A stretch of DNA of 8,015 nt, from the NCBI GenBank assembly GCA_035547155.1, contig DASZVJ010000130.1, positions 1 to 8,015 on the forward strand, read 5' to 3'. A program made the translations under genes and the position numbers. Numbering within the stretch: the stretch's first letter is position 1; each line of letters starts with the position of its first letter. Below the pieces are notes generated by a model, which saw nothing but the letters and a program-made list of their open reading frames with translations, ran no database searches and was not told the origin of the DNA. Of this stretch, positions 1 through 6,191 are shown one piece after another. Source of the stretch: CAZNMF01 sp035547155 (GTDB lineage: Bacteria; Acidobacteriota; Vicinamibacteria; Vicinamibacterales; SCN-69-37).

Positions 1-1710
1 CAGCTTGCACGGCGAGTCCGGATCCGCGCAGCCGAGCTCGATCGACGTCGGCGCGCGGCTGCCTTCGCCGTAGCTCGCGTACGCGGTGAGATGTTTCGTC
101 AGCGTCCCGGTGAAACCAGCCGACGGATTGAACCGGCCGAATGCGTCATCGCCGTCGAGCGATCCCTCGCCGCCGCCGGGATTGCGCAGGTCGTGATTCT
201 CGATCGTCGTGTGGTTGTAGCGGCCGGACAGCGTCAGATTCACGCGCGGCGTCACCGCGAGGGTGTCCGTGACGTAGACGCTGCCGGTGCGCACGCGGCT
301 CGTCATGCCGACCGCGAGATCGAACGGCTCGCCGTCGATGTCGCCGGCGTTGACGCCGTCCGCGAACACGCCGAGGCCGGTGATGCTGTGGTCGGGATTG
401 ATGTAGCCGAGCTCCGACGACTGTGAGAAGTCGATCGAGCTCCCGTCGAACGCCGCACCGGCGGTCAGCTGATTCTTCTCGCCGTTCGCGCCCCACGCGC
501 GCGTGATCTGCGCGGTGAGGCCGCCGTTGTTCTGCGTCGACGCGGACCGGTTGTTCAAGCCGTTGCACTTCTCGCCCGGCTCGTCCTGGCGGAGAACGTT
601 GGCGATGCAGCGCCAGGACGGGAACGGCGTGTTCTGCGCGTTCGCGCCGCTCGTCGGGAAGCCCGTATAACCGGCGGCCGTGAGCGCGTTGATCTCCGCC
701 GCGCTCGGCTGATAGACGGACTCTTCGATCGACTCGTCGTTGATGTCGCCGTTGATCGTCTTGACGTTGAGATGGCGATAGTACGCATTGGCCGAAAGCG
801 TGAGCGCCGGCTGCAGCTCCTTTTTCAGCGACACCGTCAGGCCCGTCGTGCGGTTCTTCGTGTTGTCCGGCGTCGTGTAGACGCTCGCGCGGTCGTTGGC
901 GAGCAGCTGCTGATCCTGAAGGCCGTTGCCGGTCAACGAGTTGTCCGCCTGCAGCAGGGTGATGGCCAGGTCCGATGTCTTTTTCGTCCAGCCGACGCGT
1001 CCGAAGAACTGCCGGACGTCGGACGGCGACGCATCGCGCCAGCCATCCTCCGCGAAGAGGTTGCCCGTTAGAAACCAGTTCAGGCCATTCGCGCGCGATC
1101 CGCCGCGCTCGAACTCGACTGCCCGCCGCGCCGCACGGCCGCCGTACACTTCCACACTCGTGCCGGGATTCGTGCGGCCATTCTTCGTCTCGATCGCCAA
1201 CGCGCCGCCGAGCGTGTTCAAGCCGAACACTGGATTCGATCCCGGCATCAACGCCATCGTCTGAATCGCGGATTCGGGAATGAGATCCCAGCTGACGACG
1301 TCGCCAAAGGGCTGATTGAGCCGGACGCCATCCATGTAGACGGACACGCCTTGCGGCGTGCCGAGCAGCGGCGACGCCGTGTAGCCGCGGTAGTTCACGT
1401 CGGGCTGAAACGGATTGCCTTGCACCTCGTTGACGTGGACACCCGCGAGGCGCTCGTTGAGGAACGACGACAGATCGAGCGCGCCGGACGCGTCGATGTC
1501 CTTGGTGCTCGCGGTCTGCACGGGCGCCGGCAGCCGATCGAGCGTGACGCCAACGCCGGGCAACGGCGTCGTGCCGACGACCGTGACCGTAACGGCGATT
1601 TGCGGAGGAGCGGGAGGTTCGTCGGTCGGCGGCGGCGTCTGCTGGCCAGCGGCCATCGTTGGCACACCGGCCAATACGGAAAGCAGAATCGCGAGACGAA
1701 GGCTTTTCAT
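1..1710 (-). CDS. TonB-dependent outer-membrane receptor, partial (C-terminus beyond the left edge)
   Basis: The frame is open from ATG at 1710 to the window edge, giving 570 residues with no stop. Residues 1-22 form a signal peptide (MKSLRLAILLSVLAGVPTMA, then AGQQ). A proline-rich stretch (25-36) and a Val/Thr-rich segment near 38-48 follow, the latter where a TonB box would lie. The plug domain spans about 60-178, with motifs NPFQPDVNYRGYTASPLLGT, SVYMDGVRLNQPFGD and FGLNTLGGALAIETKNG. After that come alternating beta strands and loops of a barrel. Cys368/Cys382 and Cys561/Cys568 could form disulfides in outer loops. Family members import large ligands such as siderophores or glycans across the outer membrane using TonB energy; the ligand here cannot be told. 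No carboxypeptidase-like or STN signalling domain precedes the plug. The family is usually 700-900 aa, so roughly a quarter is missing. The Shine-Dalgarno is weak; the start was chosen for the signal peptide. Confidence 0.93.
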   Translation of the reverse strand, partial: MKSLRLAILLSVLAGVPTMAAGQQTPPPTDEPPAPPQIAVTVTVVGTTPLPGVGVTLDRLPAPVQTASTKDIDASGALDLSSFLNERLAGVHVNEVQGNPFQPDVNYRGYTASPLLGTPQGVSVYMDGVRLNQPFGDVVSWDLIPESAIQTMALMPGSNPVFGLNTLGGALAIETKNGRTNPGTSVEVYGGRAARRAVEFERGGSRANGLNWFLTGNLFAEDGWRDASPSDVRQFFGRVGWTKKTSDLAITLLQADNSLTGNGLQDQQLLANDRASVYTTPDNTKNRTTGLTVSLKKELQPALTLSANAYYRHLNVKTINGDINDESIEESVYQPSAAEINALTAAGYTGFPTSGANAQNTPFPSWRCIANVLRQDEPGEKCNGLNNRSASTQNNGGLTAQITRAWGANGEKNQLTAGAAFDGSSIDFSQSSELGYINPDHSITGLGVFADGVNAGDIDGEPFDLAVGMTSRVRTGSVYVTDTLAVTPRVNLTLSGRYNHTTIENHDLRNPGGGEGSLDGDDAFGRFNPSAGFTGTLTKHLTAYASYGEGSRAPTSIELGCADPDSPCKL

Positions 1711-1804
1711 CAATGGGGTATTCCCGATCCCTGCGTTCTGTTCACGGTATTTTGCGTCGCGTGATCTCACCGTCCGATCCGCGATAGATTGCAGGACGCG
1801 CCAC
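1711..1804. promoter_or_regulatory. Divergent intergenic region between receptor and sigma-factor genes
   Basis: These 94 nt separate two divergent start codons, so promoters for both genes must lie in it or within the flanking coding ends. It is more AT-rich than its surroundings. On the + strand TAGATT (1785-1790) is a weak -10-like hexamer without a convincing -35, and AGGA at 1793-1796 is a well-placed Shine-Dalgarno for the sigma-factor ATG (8-nt spacing). I see no convincing promoter pair for the receptor and no clear operator palindrome. Confidence 0.4.
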
Positions 1805-2383
1805 ATGTCGTCGCCGAAGATGCCCCTTCCGTCGATCGATCTGCCGCTGCCCGTCGGGCTCGTCGCGGATCGGCCGGCCGACGATGCGGAGATTCAGGCC
1901 GACGTGCTGCGCCTGTTCGACGAGTGCGCCGGCGGCTTGCGCCGCTACGTCGCGGCGTTCGGTCTGACGCCGGCGGCGGCCGAGGACATCGTCCAGGAAG
2001 CGTTCCTTTCGCTGTTCCGCCATCTGCGCCTCGGCCGTCCGCGCGAGAACCTGAGAGGCTGGCTGTATCGTGTCGCGCACAACCTCGCGCTGAAGCAGCG
2101 CGAGCGTGGACGCCGATGGCTGAGCGTCGAAGCGGACACGTTCGCCATCCGTCTGGCCGATCCGACGGGCAACCCCGAAGAACGGCTGGCAGAAGCACAG
2201 CGCCGCGCGCGGCTGCGTGCCGTCGCACGCGCACTGCCGGAGCGCGATCGCCGCTGTTTGTATCTGCGTGCAGAAGGACTCAACTACCGCGACATCGCCG
2301 AGGTGCTCGGGGTGTCACTCGGCTCCGTCGCGAAGTCGCTCGCACGCGCGTTCGATCGGCTGCACCATTCGGAATCGAGGTGA
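1805..2383 (+). CDS. ECF-type RNA polymerase sigma factor (sigma-70 family)
   Basis: This 192-aa protein has the two-domain layout of ECF sigma factors, which direct RNA polymerase to a small regulon when released by an anti-sigma factor. Sigma region 2 spans about 34-102, with DIVQEAFLSLFRHL (61-74) and RGWLYRVAHNLALKQRER (84-101), the core-binding and -10-recognition helices. Region 4 spans about 131-187, with LPERDRRCLYLRAEGLNYRD leading into the helix-turn-helix IAEVLGVSLGSVAKSLARAF that reads the -35. The frame stays open far upstream into the receptor gene, but ATG 1805 has an AGGA 8 nt ahead and gives a normal ECF length; ATG 1820 is a possible alternative. The gene ends 3 nt before the anti-sigma gene, so the two are surely co-transcribed. 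The ECF subgroup and target promoters are not known. Confidence 0.93.
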   Translation: MSSPKMPLPSIDLPLPVGLVADRPADDAEIQADVLRLFDECAGGLRRYVAAFGLTPAAAEDIVQEAFLSLFRHLRLGRPRENLRGWLYRVAHNLALKQRERGRRWLSVEADTFAIRLADPTGNPEERLAEAQRRARLRAVARALPERDRRCLYLRAEGLNYRDIAEVLGVSLGSVAKSLARAFDRLHHSESR

Positions 2384-2386
2384 CCC

Positions 2387-3205
2387 GTGCGCAGGCATGA
2401 TCATCTGACCGACGTCGAGCTGCTCCACCTCGTCGACAGCGACGGATCGATCGCACATGTCGCACGCCTCGTCGCACACGTCGATGCCTGCGACGCGTGC
2501 CGTGCGCGGCGCGACGTGCTGGCGGCGCAGATGACCGAGACGATCGCGGCGCTGCGCTCGTCGGCGGGCGTGGACGAGATGGACTACGCACGATCGCGCG
2601 AGGCGCTCGCGGCTAGACTCGCGGCCGCCGCGGCGCACGTCGATCGCCCCTGGACGATTCGCGCGCGCCTCTTCTCGTCATCGGTCGGACGATGGTCGAC
2701 GGCTGCGGCAGCGATCGCCGCGGTGTTTTTGACCGCGCGAGCCCTTCGCTCTCGTCCCGCACCGGCAACGACGCGCGTCGGCGCTTCAATCGAGCGCGAC
2801 GCCCTGCCCATCGCGGCCTTCACGCCAGGTGCAACGTCGAACGTCACTGCCGACGATCTGTGCCGCGGTGGCGAGTGGGAGCCAGAGCCCGCCGATCCCT
2901 CCGTGCGCCAACGCGTCCTCGCGAACTACGGGATGGCGCACGTGCCGGAGGATCAGTACGAGCTGGACTACCTGATCACGCCCGCGCTCGGCGGCGCCAA
3001 CGATCCGCGCAATCTCTGGCCCGAGCGCTACAGCGACCGGACGTGGAACGCGAAAGTGAAGGATCAGCTCGAGGATCTGCTGCCGAATCTCGTCTGCGCC
3101 GGCCAGATCGACCTGCAGACGGCACAGCGCGACATCGCGGCGGATTGGATTGCGGCCTACAAGAAATATTTCAAGACGGACGTGCCGTTGAAGTCGGGAA
3201 CGTAG
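2387..3205 (+). CDS. Membrane zinc-binding (ZAS) anti-sigma factor with extracytoplasmic HNH-like domain
   Basis: The 272-aa protein starts at GTG, with GAGG (2377-2380) 6 nt upstream inside the end of the sigma gene, which implies coupled translation. The N-terminal cytoplasmic part carries the Hx3Cx2C zinc motif of ZAS anti-sigma factors (His31, Cys35, Cys38 in AHVDACDACRARRD), which would hold the cognate sigma factor. One rather weak hydrophobic helix lies at about 103-120 (WSTAAAAIAAVFLTARAL). The outer part, about 155-268, resembles a small secreted domain often labelled HNH endonuclease-like: ADDLC, YELDYLITPALGG (191-203), RNLWPERY, WNAKVKDQLEDLL, LVCAGQIDLQTAQRDI and DWIAAYKKYF. Cys159 and Cys237 could form a disulfide. 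In nuclease-like relatives I recall, the motif is 'DH'; here it is Asp194-Tyr195, so catalysis is doubtful and a sensing or structural role is more likely. The anti-sigma role is inferred from the motif and gene order. Confidence 0.85.
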   Translation: MRRHDHLTDVELLHLVDSDGSIAHVARLVAHVDACDACRARRDVLAAQMTETIAALRSSAGVDEMDYARSREALAARLAAAAAHVDRPWTIRARLFSSSVGRWSTAAAAIAAVFLTARALRSRPAPATTRVGASIERDALPIAAFTPGATSNVTADDLCRGGEWEPEPADPSVRQRVLANYGMAHVPEDQYELDYLITPALGGANDPRNLWPERYSDRTWNAKVKDQLEDLLPNLVCAGQIDLQTAQRDIAADWIAAYKKYFKTDVPLKSGT

Positions 3206-3257
3206 ATAGACAGATGAGTAGATAGAACGATGTATCTCGGGCTATCTCGCTATCTAC
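3202..3257. repeat. AT-rich GTAGATAG inverted repeat between convergent genes
   Basis: GTAGATAG occurs at 3202-3209 and 3218-3225, and its reverse complement CTATCTAC at 3250-3257, with a related CTATCTCG at 3242-3249. Outer arms 3202-3217 and 3242-3257 match at 12 of 16 positions. The TAG stop of the anti-sigma gene (3203-3205) and the TAG stop of pyrC (3254-3256, minus strand) both lie inside the repeat units. A bidirectional transcription end signal is plausible from the convergent context, but there is no GC-rich stem with a T-tract, so it is not a classical intrinsic terminator. Confidence 0.6.
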
Positions 3258-4567
3258 AGCCCTTTCCTCCCCAGCACGCTCTCATTCACATAGACTGCGC
3301 GTCCGCCGACGATCGTCGCGGCGACGGCGCCTTTGAGCGACCAGCCTTCGAACGGCGTGTTGCGGCCCTTCGAGCGGAACGATGACGCGCGCACGGTGAC
3401 GGACGCATCCGGGGCGAGGACCGTGATGTCCGCGGGACTGCCTTCGGTCAGCGTGCCGCCGGGCAAACGCATCACGCGCGCGGGATTCGTCGAGAGCAGC
3501 TCGACGAGACGCGACATCGAGATCAGTCCCGCGTGCACGAGGCGATCGACGCACAGCGGCACCGCCGTCTCGAGCCCGACGATGCCGAACGGCGCGCGAT
3601 CGAACTCGAGCGCCTTCTCGTCGGCGTGATGCGGCGCGTGGTCCGTCGCGATGACGTCGATCGATCCGTCGCGCAAGCCCTCGATCATCGCGTCGCGATC
3701 GGCGGCTTCGCGCAGCGGCGGATTCATCTTGAAGTTCGTGTCGTAGCCGCCACGCTCCGCGATCGACGCGTCGGTGAGCAGGAAATGATGCGGCGCGACC
3801 TCCGTCGTCACGTGCACGCCGCGCGATTTGCCGTCGCGCACCGCGCGCAGCGACTGCCGTGCGCTCATGTGCGCGACGTGAAAATGCCCGCCCGTGATCT
3901 CCGCGATCGAGATGTCGCGCTCGACCATCAGCGACTCGGCGATCCCCGGAATGCCGCGCAGGCCGAGCGACGTCGCCGTCGGGCCCTCGTGCATCACGCC
4001 GTCGCCCTTCAGCGACGGATCCTCGCAGTGATCGATGACCGGAATGCCGAACATCGACGCGTACTCGAGCGCGCGCCGCATCAGGAGCGCCGTCTGCACC
4101 GGCCTGCCGTCGTCGGTGATCGCCACGCAGCCCGCTTTGCAGAGATCGCCGATCTCCGTGAGCTGCTGGCCCTTCGATCCGATCGACACCGCACCGATCG
4201 GATAGACGCGCGCGAGCCCCGCGTCGGCGGCGCGCTTGACGATGAACTCCGTCACCGACGCGGAGTCGTTGATCGGATCCGTGTTCGGCATGCACGCGAC
4301 CGACGTGAACCCGCCAGCCACGGCCGACGCGGTGCCGGTGGCGATCGTCTCCTTGTGCTCCTGGCCCGGCTCGCGCAGATGCACGTGGATGTCGATGAGC
4401 CCGGGCGTGACGACGAACGACGCCGGCAGCTCGACGACGGACGCGCCGTCGACAGGCAGATCCTTGCTGACGCGCGACACGCGGTCGCCGTCGATGAGCA
4501 CGTCGAACGTGCCGTTGCGGCCCGCGGCTGGATCGATGAGATGAACGGACTTCAGCAGCACACGCAT
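3254..4567 (-). CDS. pyrC: Dihydroorotase, class I
   Basis: This 437-aa enzyme catalyses the third step of UMP synthesis, the reversible cyclisation of N-carbamoyl-L-aspartate to L-dihydroorotate, in the cytoplasm. It is an amidohydrolase TIM barrel with a small beta domain formed by both termini. Visible active-site features are metal ligands His61 and His63 in DIHVHLREPGQE, the ITDDGRPV aspartates (152-153) typical of class I enzymes, His180 in DHCED, His233 in AHMSA, NPPLR (282-286) in the substrate region, and the catalytic Asp309 in ATDHAPH. PFEGWSLKG near 405-413 is the usual C-terminal motif. Length is normal for bacterial class I enzymes (about 420-440 aa). Its ATG lies 4 nt after the pyrB stop, with GGAGAG (4578-4583) inside pyrB as a probable Shine-Dalgarno, so it is the last gene of the pyrRBC unit. 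All key residues are present, unlike the inactive PyrC-like partners found beside PyrB in some bacteria. Confidence 0.97.
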   Translation of the reverse strand: MRVLLKSVHLIDPAAGRNGTFDVLIDGDRVSRVSKDLPVDGASVVELPASFVVTPGLIDIHVHLREPGQEHKETIATGTASAVAGGFTSVACMPNTDPINDSASVTEFIVKRAADAGLARVYPIGAVSIGSKGQQLTEIGDLCKAGCVAITDDGRPVQTALLMRRALEYASMFGIPVIDHCEDPSLKGDGVMHEGPTATSLGLRGIPGIAESLMVERDISIAEITGGHFHVAHMSARQSLRAVRDGKSRGVHVTTEVAPHHFLLTDASIAERGGYDTNFKMNPPLREAADRDAMIEGLRDGSIDVIATDHAPHHADEKALEFDRAPFGIVGLETAVPLCVDRLVHAGLISMSRLVELLSTNPARVMRLPGGTLTEGSPADITVLAPDASVTVRASSFRSKGRNTPFEGWSLKGAVAATIVGGRAVYVNESVLGRKGL

Positions 4568-4571
4568 GGAA

Positions 4572-5519
4572 TCAGGACTCTCCGCCTTCGCCGCCGGCCA
4601 GCAGATACAGCACGGCCATCCGCACGGCGACGCCGTTGGCGACTTGATCGAGGATGACGGACCACGGACCGTCGGCGACTTCCGAGTCGATCTCGACGCC
4701 GCGGTTCATCGGACCCGGGTGCATGACGATGACGTCGGGCGCCGCGTGCGCGAGGCGCGCGGTGGTCAGACCGAACAGCGTGAAGTACTCGCGCATCGAC
4801 GGCAGGAACAGGCCCTGCATCCGCTCGTGCTGCACGCGCAGCATCATCACGACGTCCGCGTCGCGCACGGCTTCGTCGAGCGACGAGGTCGTGTGGATGC
4901 CGAGCCGCTCCATGCCGATCGGCAGCAGCGTCGCGGGGCCGCACGCACGGACCTCGGCGCCCATCTTCGTCAGCAGCAGCGCGTTCGATCGGAACACGCG
5001 GCTGTGCACGAGGTCGCCGACGATCGCGACCTTCAGTCCCGCGAGCCGGCCTTTGCGCTCGAGCATCGTGAACGCGTCGAGCAGCCCCTGCGTCGGGTGC
5101 TCGTGCATCCCGTCACCGGCGTTGATGATGCTCGAGCGGCAGATGCGCGCGAGCTGGTGCGGGGCGCCGGACGAGGCGTGGCGGATGACGATCATGTCCG
5201 GCGACATCGCCTCGATCGTCCGCGCGGTGTCGATGAGCGTCTCGCCCTTGACGACGCTCGATCCGGACGTCGTCATGCCGAGCGTGTCGGCGCTGAGACG
5301 CTTCTCGGCCAGCTCGAACGACATGCGCGTCCGCGTGCTCGGCTCGAAGAACAGGTTGATGATCGTCCGACCGCGCAGCGTCGGCACTTTCTTGATGGGA
5401 CGCGTGCCGACTTCCTTCATCGCGAGCGCGGTCTGCAGCACGAGATCGATTTCCGGCGCCGTCAGGTCCTCGATGCCGAGCAGATGCCGGCTGTGGAGCG
5501 TGGTGGCCATGGTCGTCAT
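4572..5519 (-). CDS. pyrB: Aspartate carbamoyltransferase catalytic subunit
   Basis: This 315-aa enzyme joins carbamoyl phosphate and L-aspartate to form N-carbamoyl-L-aspartate, the committed step of pyrimidine synthesis; the catalytic unit of the family is a trimer. Residues seen: the carbamoyl-phosphate loop FFEPSTRTRMSFELAEKRL (57-75, STRTR at 61-65), Lys91 in SVVKGET on the loop that reaches a neighbouring subunit, HPTQGLLDAFTM from His141, GDLVHSRVFRSN (168-179) opening the aspartate domain, LRVQHER (227-233), and HPGPMNRGVEI (267-277). The ATG overlaps the pyrR stop as ATGA (5516-5519) and has GGAGG at 5527-5531 with 7-nt spacing, which decides this start over the in-frame ATG at 5510. 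Upstream extension of the frame is antisense-quality sequence overlapping pyrR. No pyrI regulatory-subunit gene is adjacent, so allosteric control by nucleotides is unlikely; control would come from PyrR. Confidence 0.97.
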   Translation of the reverse strand: MTTMATTLHSRHLLGIEDLTAPEIDLVLQTALAMKEVGTRPIKKVPTLRGRTIINLFFEPSTRTRMSFELAEKRLSADTLGMTTSGSSVVKGETLIDTARTIEAMSPDMIVIRHASSGAPHQLARICRSSIINAGDGMHEHPTQGLLDAFTMLERKGRLAGLKVAIVGDLVHSRVFRSNALLLTKMGAEVRACGPATLLPIGMERLGIHTTSSLDEAVRDADVVMMLRVQHERMQGLFLPSMREYFTLFGLTTARLAHAAPDVIVMHPGPMNRGVEIDSEVADGPWSVILDQVANGVAVRMAVLYLLAGGEGGES

Positions 5520-6046
5520 CCCTCCACCTCCACTTCGTCGCGGCCGTCGATCTCGGCGAGGCGCACCTGCACGCTTTGCTGGCGCGACGTCGGGATATTG
5601 CGGCCAACGTAGTCGGCGCGAATCGGCAGCTCGCGATGGCCGCGATCGACGAGCGCGACGAGCTGAATCGCGCGCGGCCGGCCGAAGTCGACGAGCGCGT
5701 CGAGCGCGGCACGAATCGTCCGTCCCGTGTAGAGCACGTCGTCGACGAGCAGAATCAGACGATCGTCGATCGAGAACGGGACGTCGGTGCTGCGAATCAC
5801 CGGCTGCGGCCCGACGGCGTGCAGCGCGAGGTCGTCGCGGTACAGCGTGATGTCGAGCGCGCCGGTCGGCACGTCGACGCCGGTGATGCCTTTGATCTCT
5901 TTCGCCAGCCGCGCGGCAATCGGCACGCCGCGCGCGCGGATGCCGATGAACGCCAGGTCTTCGACGCCGCGATTGCGCTCGACGATCTCGTGCGCCATGC
6001 GCGTGAGGCTGCGCGCCATGCGGTCGGCGTCCATCACGATTGGCAT
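5516..6046 (-). CDS. pyrR: PyrR: pyr operon RNA-binding regulator / uracil phosphoribosyltransferase
   Basis: This 176-aa protein matches PyrR, which binds a hairpin in pyr mRNA when UMP or UTP is high and lowers expression; many members also convert uracil and PRPP to UMP. Family features in order: MDADRMARSLTRMAHEIVER (5-24), GIRARGVPIAARLA (35-48), GALDITLYRDDL (62-73), the PRPP-binding loop LILLVDDVLYTGRTIRAALD (97-116), and LVDRGHRELPIRADYVGRNI (131-150). The frame continues upstream to a GTG at 6142, but ATG 6046 has GGAGG (6052-6056) 5 nt ahead and gives the normal 175-180 aa length. The gene is first in pyrRBC, overlaps pyrB by 4 nt, and is preceded by a recognisable PyrR target in its own leader, which supports autoregulation. 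Confidence 0.96.
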   Translation of the reverse strand: MPIVMDADRMARSLTRMAHEIVERNRGVEDLAFIGIRARGVPIAARLAKEIKGITGVDVPTGALDITLYRDDLALHAVGPQPVIRSTDVPFSIDDRLILLVDDVLYTGRTIRAALDALVDFGRPRAIQLVALVDRGHRELPIRADYVGRNIPTSRQQSVQVRLAEIDGRDEVEVEG

Positions 6047-6135
6047 ACGCGCCTCCGTGACGGGCAATTGGCAAACGTTCGAATGGCGGTAACGACGAAC
6101 AGCGGGAACGTACAGGCAGGAGAACGGTCGGACAT
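6034..6135 (-). CDS. Possible 33-aa leader ORF upstream of and overlapping pyrR
   Basis: ATG at 6135 opens a 33-codon frame (begins MSDRSPACTFPL, ends RRRVCQS) whose TGA at 6034-6036 lies 8 nt beyond the pyrR start codon, in another frame. AGAGG, formed by the 3' arm of the PyrR hairpin plus one base, lies 6 nt before this ATG, a good Shine-Dalgarno position. The pyrR Shine-Dalgarno (GGAGG) is inside the ORF. Known pyr operons include leader peptides and PyrR sites that mask ribosome binding, so a coupling role is reasonable, but the peptide shows no recognisable domain and an ORF this short can occur by chance. Confidence 0.35.
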   Translation of the reverse strand: MSDRSPACTFPLFVVTAIRTFANCPSRRRVCQS

Positions 6136-6142
6136 GCAGCAC

Positions 6143-6175
6143 CTCTTTGCGACCTCACAGGGCCGCGTTAAAGAG
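6143..6175 (-). promoter_or_regulatory. PyrR-binding RNA hairpin in the pyr leader
   Basis: Read on the minus strand, the 33 nt fold as lower stem CTCTTT/AAAGAG (6 bp), a 5'-side bulge AAC, upper stem GCGGCC/GGTCGC (6 bp, one G-U pair) and a hexaloop CTGTGA. This matches the known PyrR binding loop: purine-containing 5' bulge after UUU, and an upper stem ending CC...GG around a hexaloop (CAGAGA in Bacillus subtilis). It lies about 97 nt before the pyrR ATG and starts 16 nt after the previous gene's stop. No GC-rich stem with a T-tract follows before pyrR, so the classical antiterminator/terminator switch is not visible; masking of the adjacent AAAGAGG ribosome site is the likelier mode. Confidence 0.85.
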
Positions 6176-6191
6176 CGGGCCACAGTCTATC

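Noticed and set aside
1415..1804. Sigma-factor frame extended upstream by 130 codons
   Set aside because: It would overlap the start of the divergent receptor gene, and the residues lack any sigma features; ATG 1805 gives the usual ECF length.
3533..4657. 374-codon plus-strand open frame opposite pyrC
   Set aside because: It is antisense to a gene with complete dihydroorotase motifs; the translation is Arg/His/Asp-rich low-complexity sequence typical of the opposite strand of GC-rich genes.
4566..5612. 348-codon plus-strand open frame opposite pyrB, and a similar one at 4654-5850
   Set aside because: Both lie antisense to an intact pyrB/pyrR pair and show no domain, only skewed Arg-rich composition.
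6047..6142. pyrR starting at GTG 6142, adding 32 residues
   Set aside because: The GTG directly abuts the PyrR hairpin with no Shine-Dalgarno spacing, and the extension has no counterpart in the PyrR family; ATG 6046 has GGAGG at 5 nt.
6047..6142. Intrinsic terminator or antiterminator between the PyrR hairpin and pyrR
   Set aside because: I looked for a GC-rich stem followed by a T-tract on the minus strand and found only short palindromes (TTCGAA, CAATTG).
5520..6158. N-terminal extension of the pyrB frame to 528 aa
   Set aside because: The extra part is out of frame with pyrR over the same bases and Arg-rich; the ATGA overlap and GGAGG fix the pyrB start at 5519.
6184..6189. TAGACT on the minus strand as the -10 of a pyr promoter
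   Set aside because: It matches only 4 of 6 positions and has no recognisable -35 at 17 nt; its position just before the PyrR hairpin is suggestive but not enough to call.
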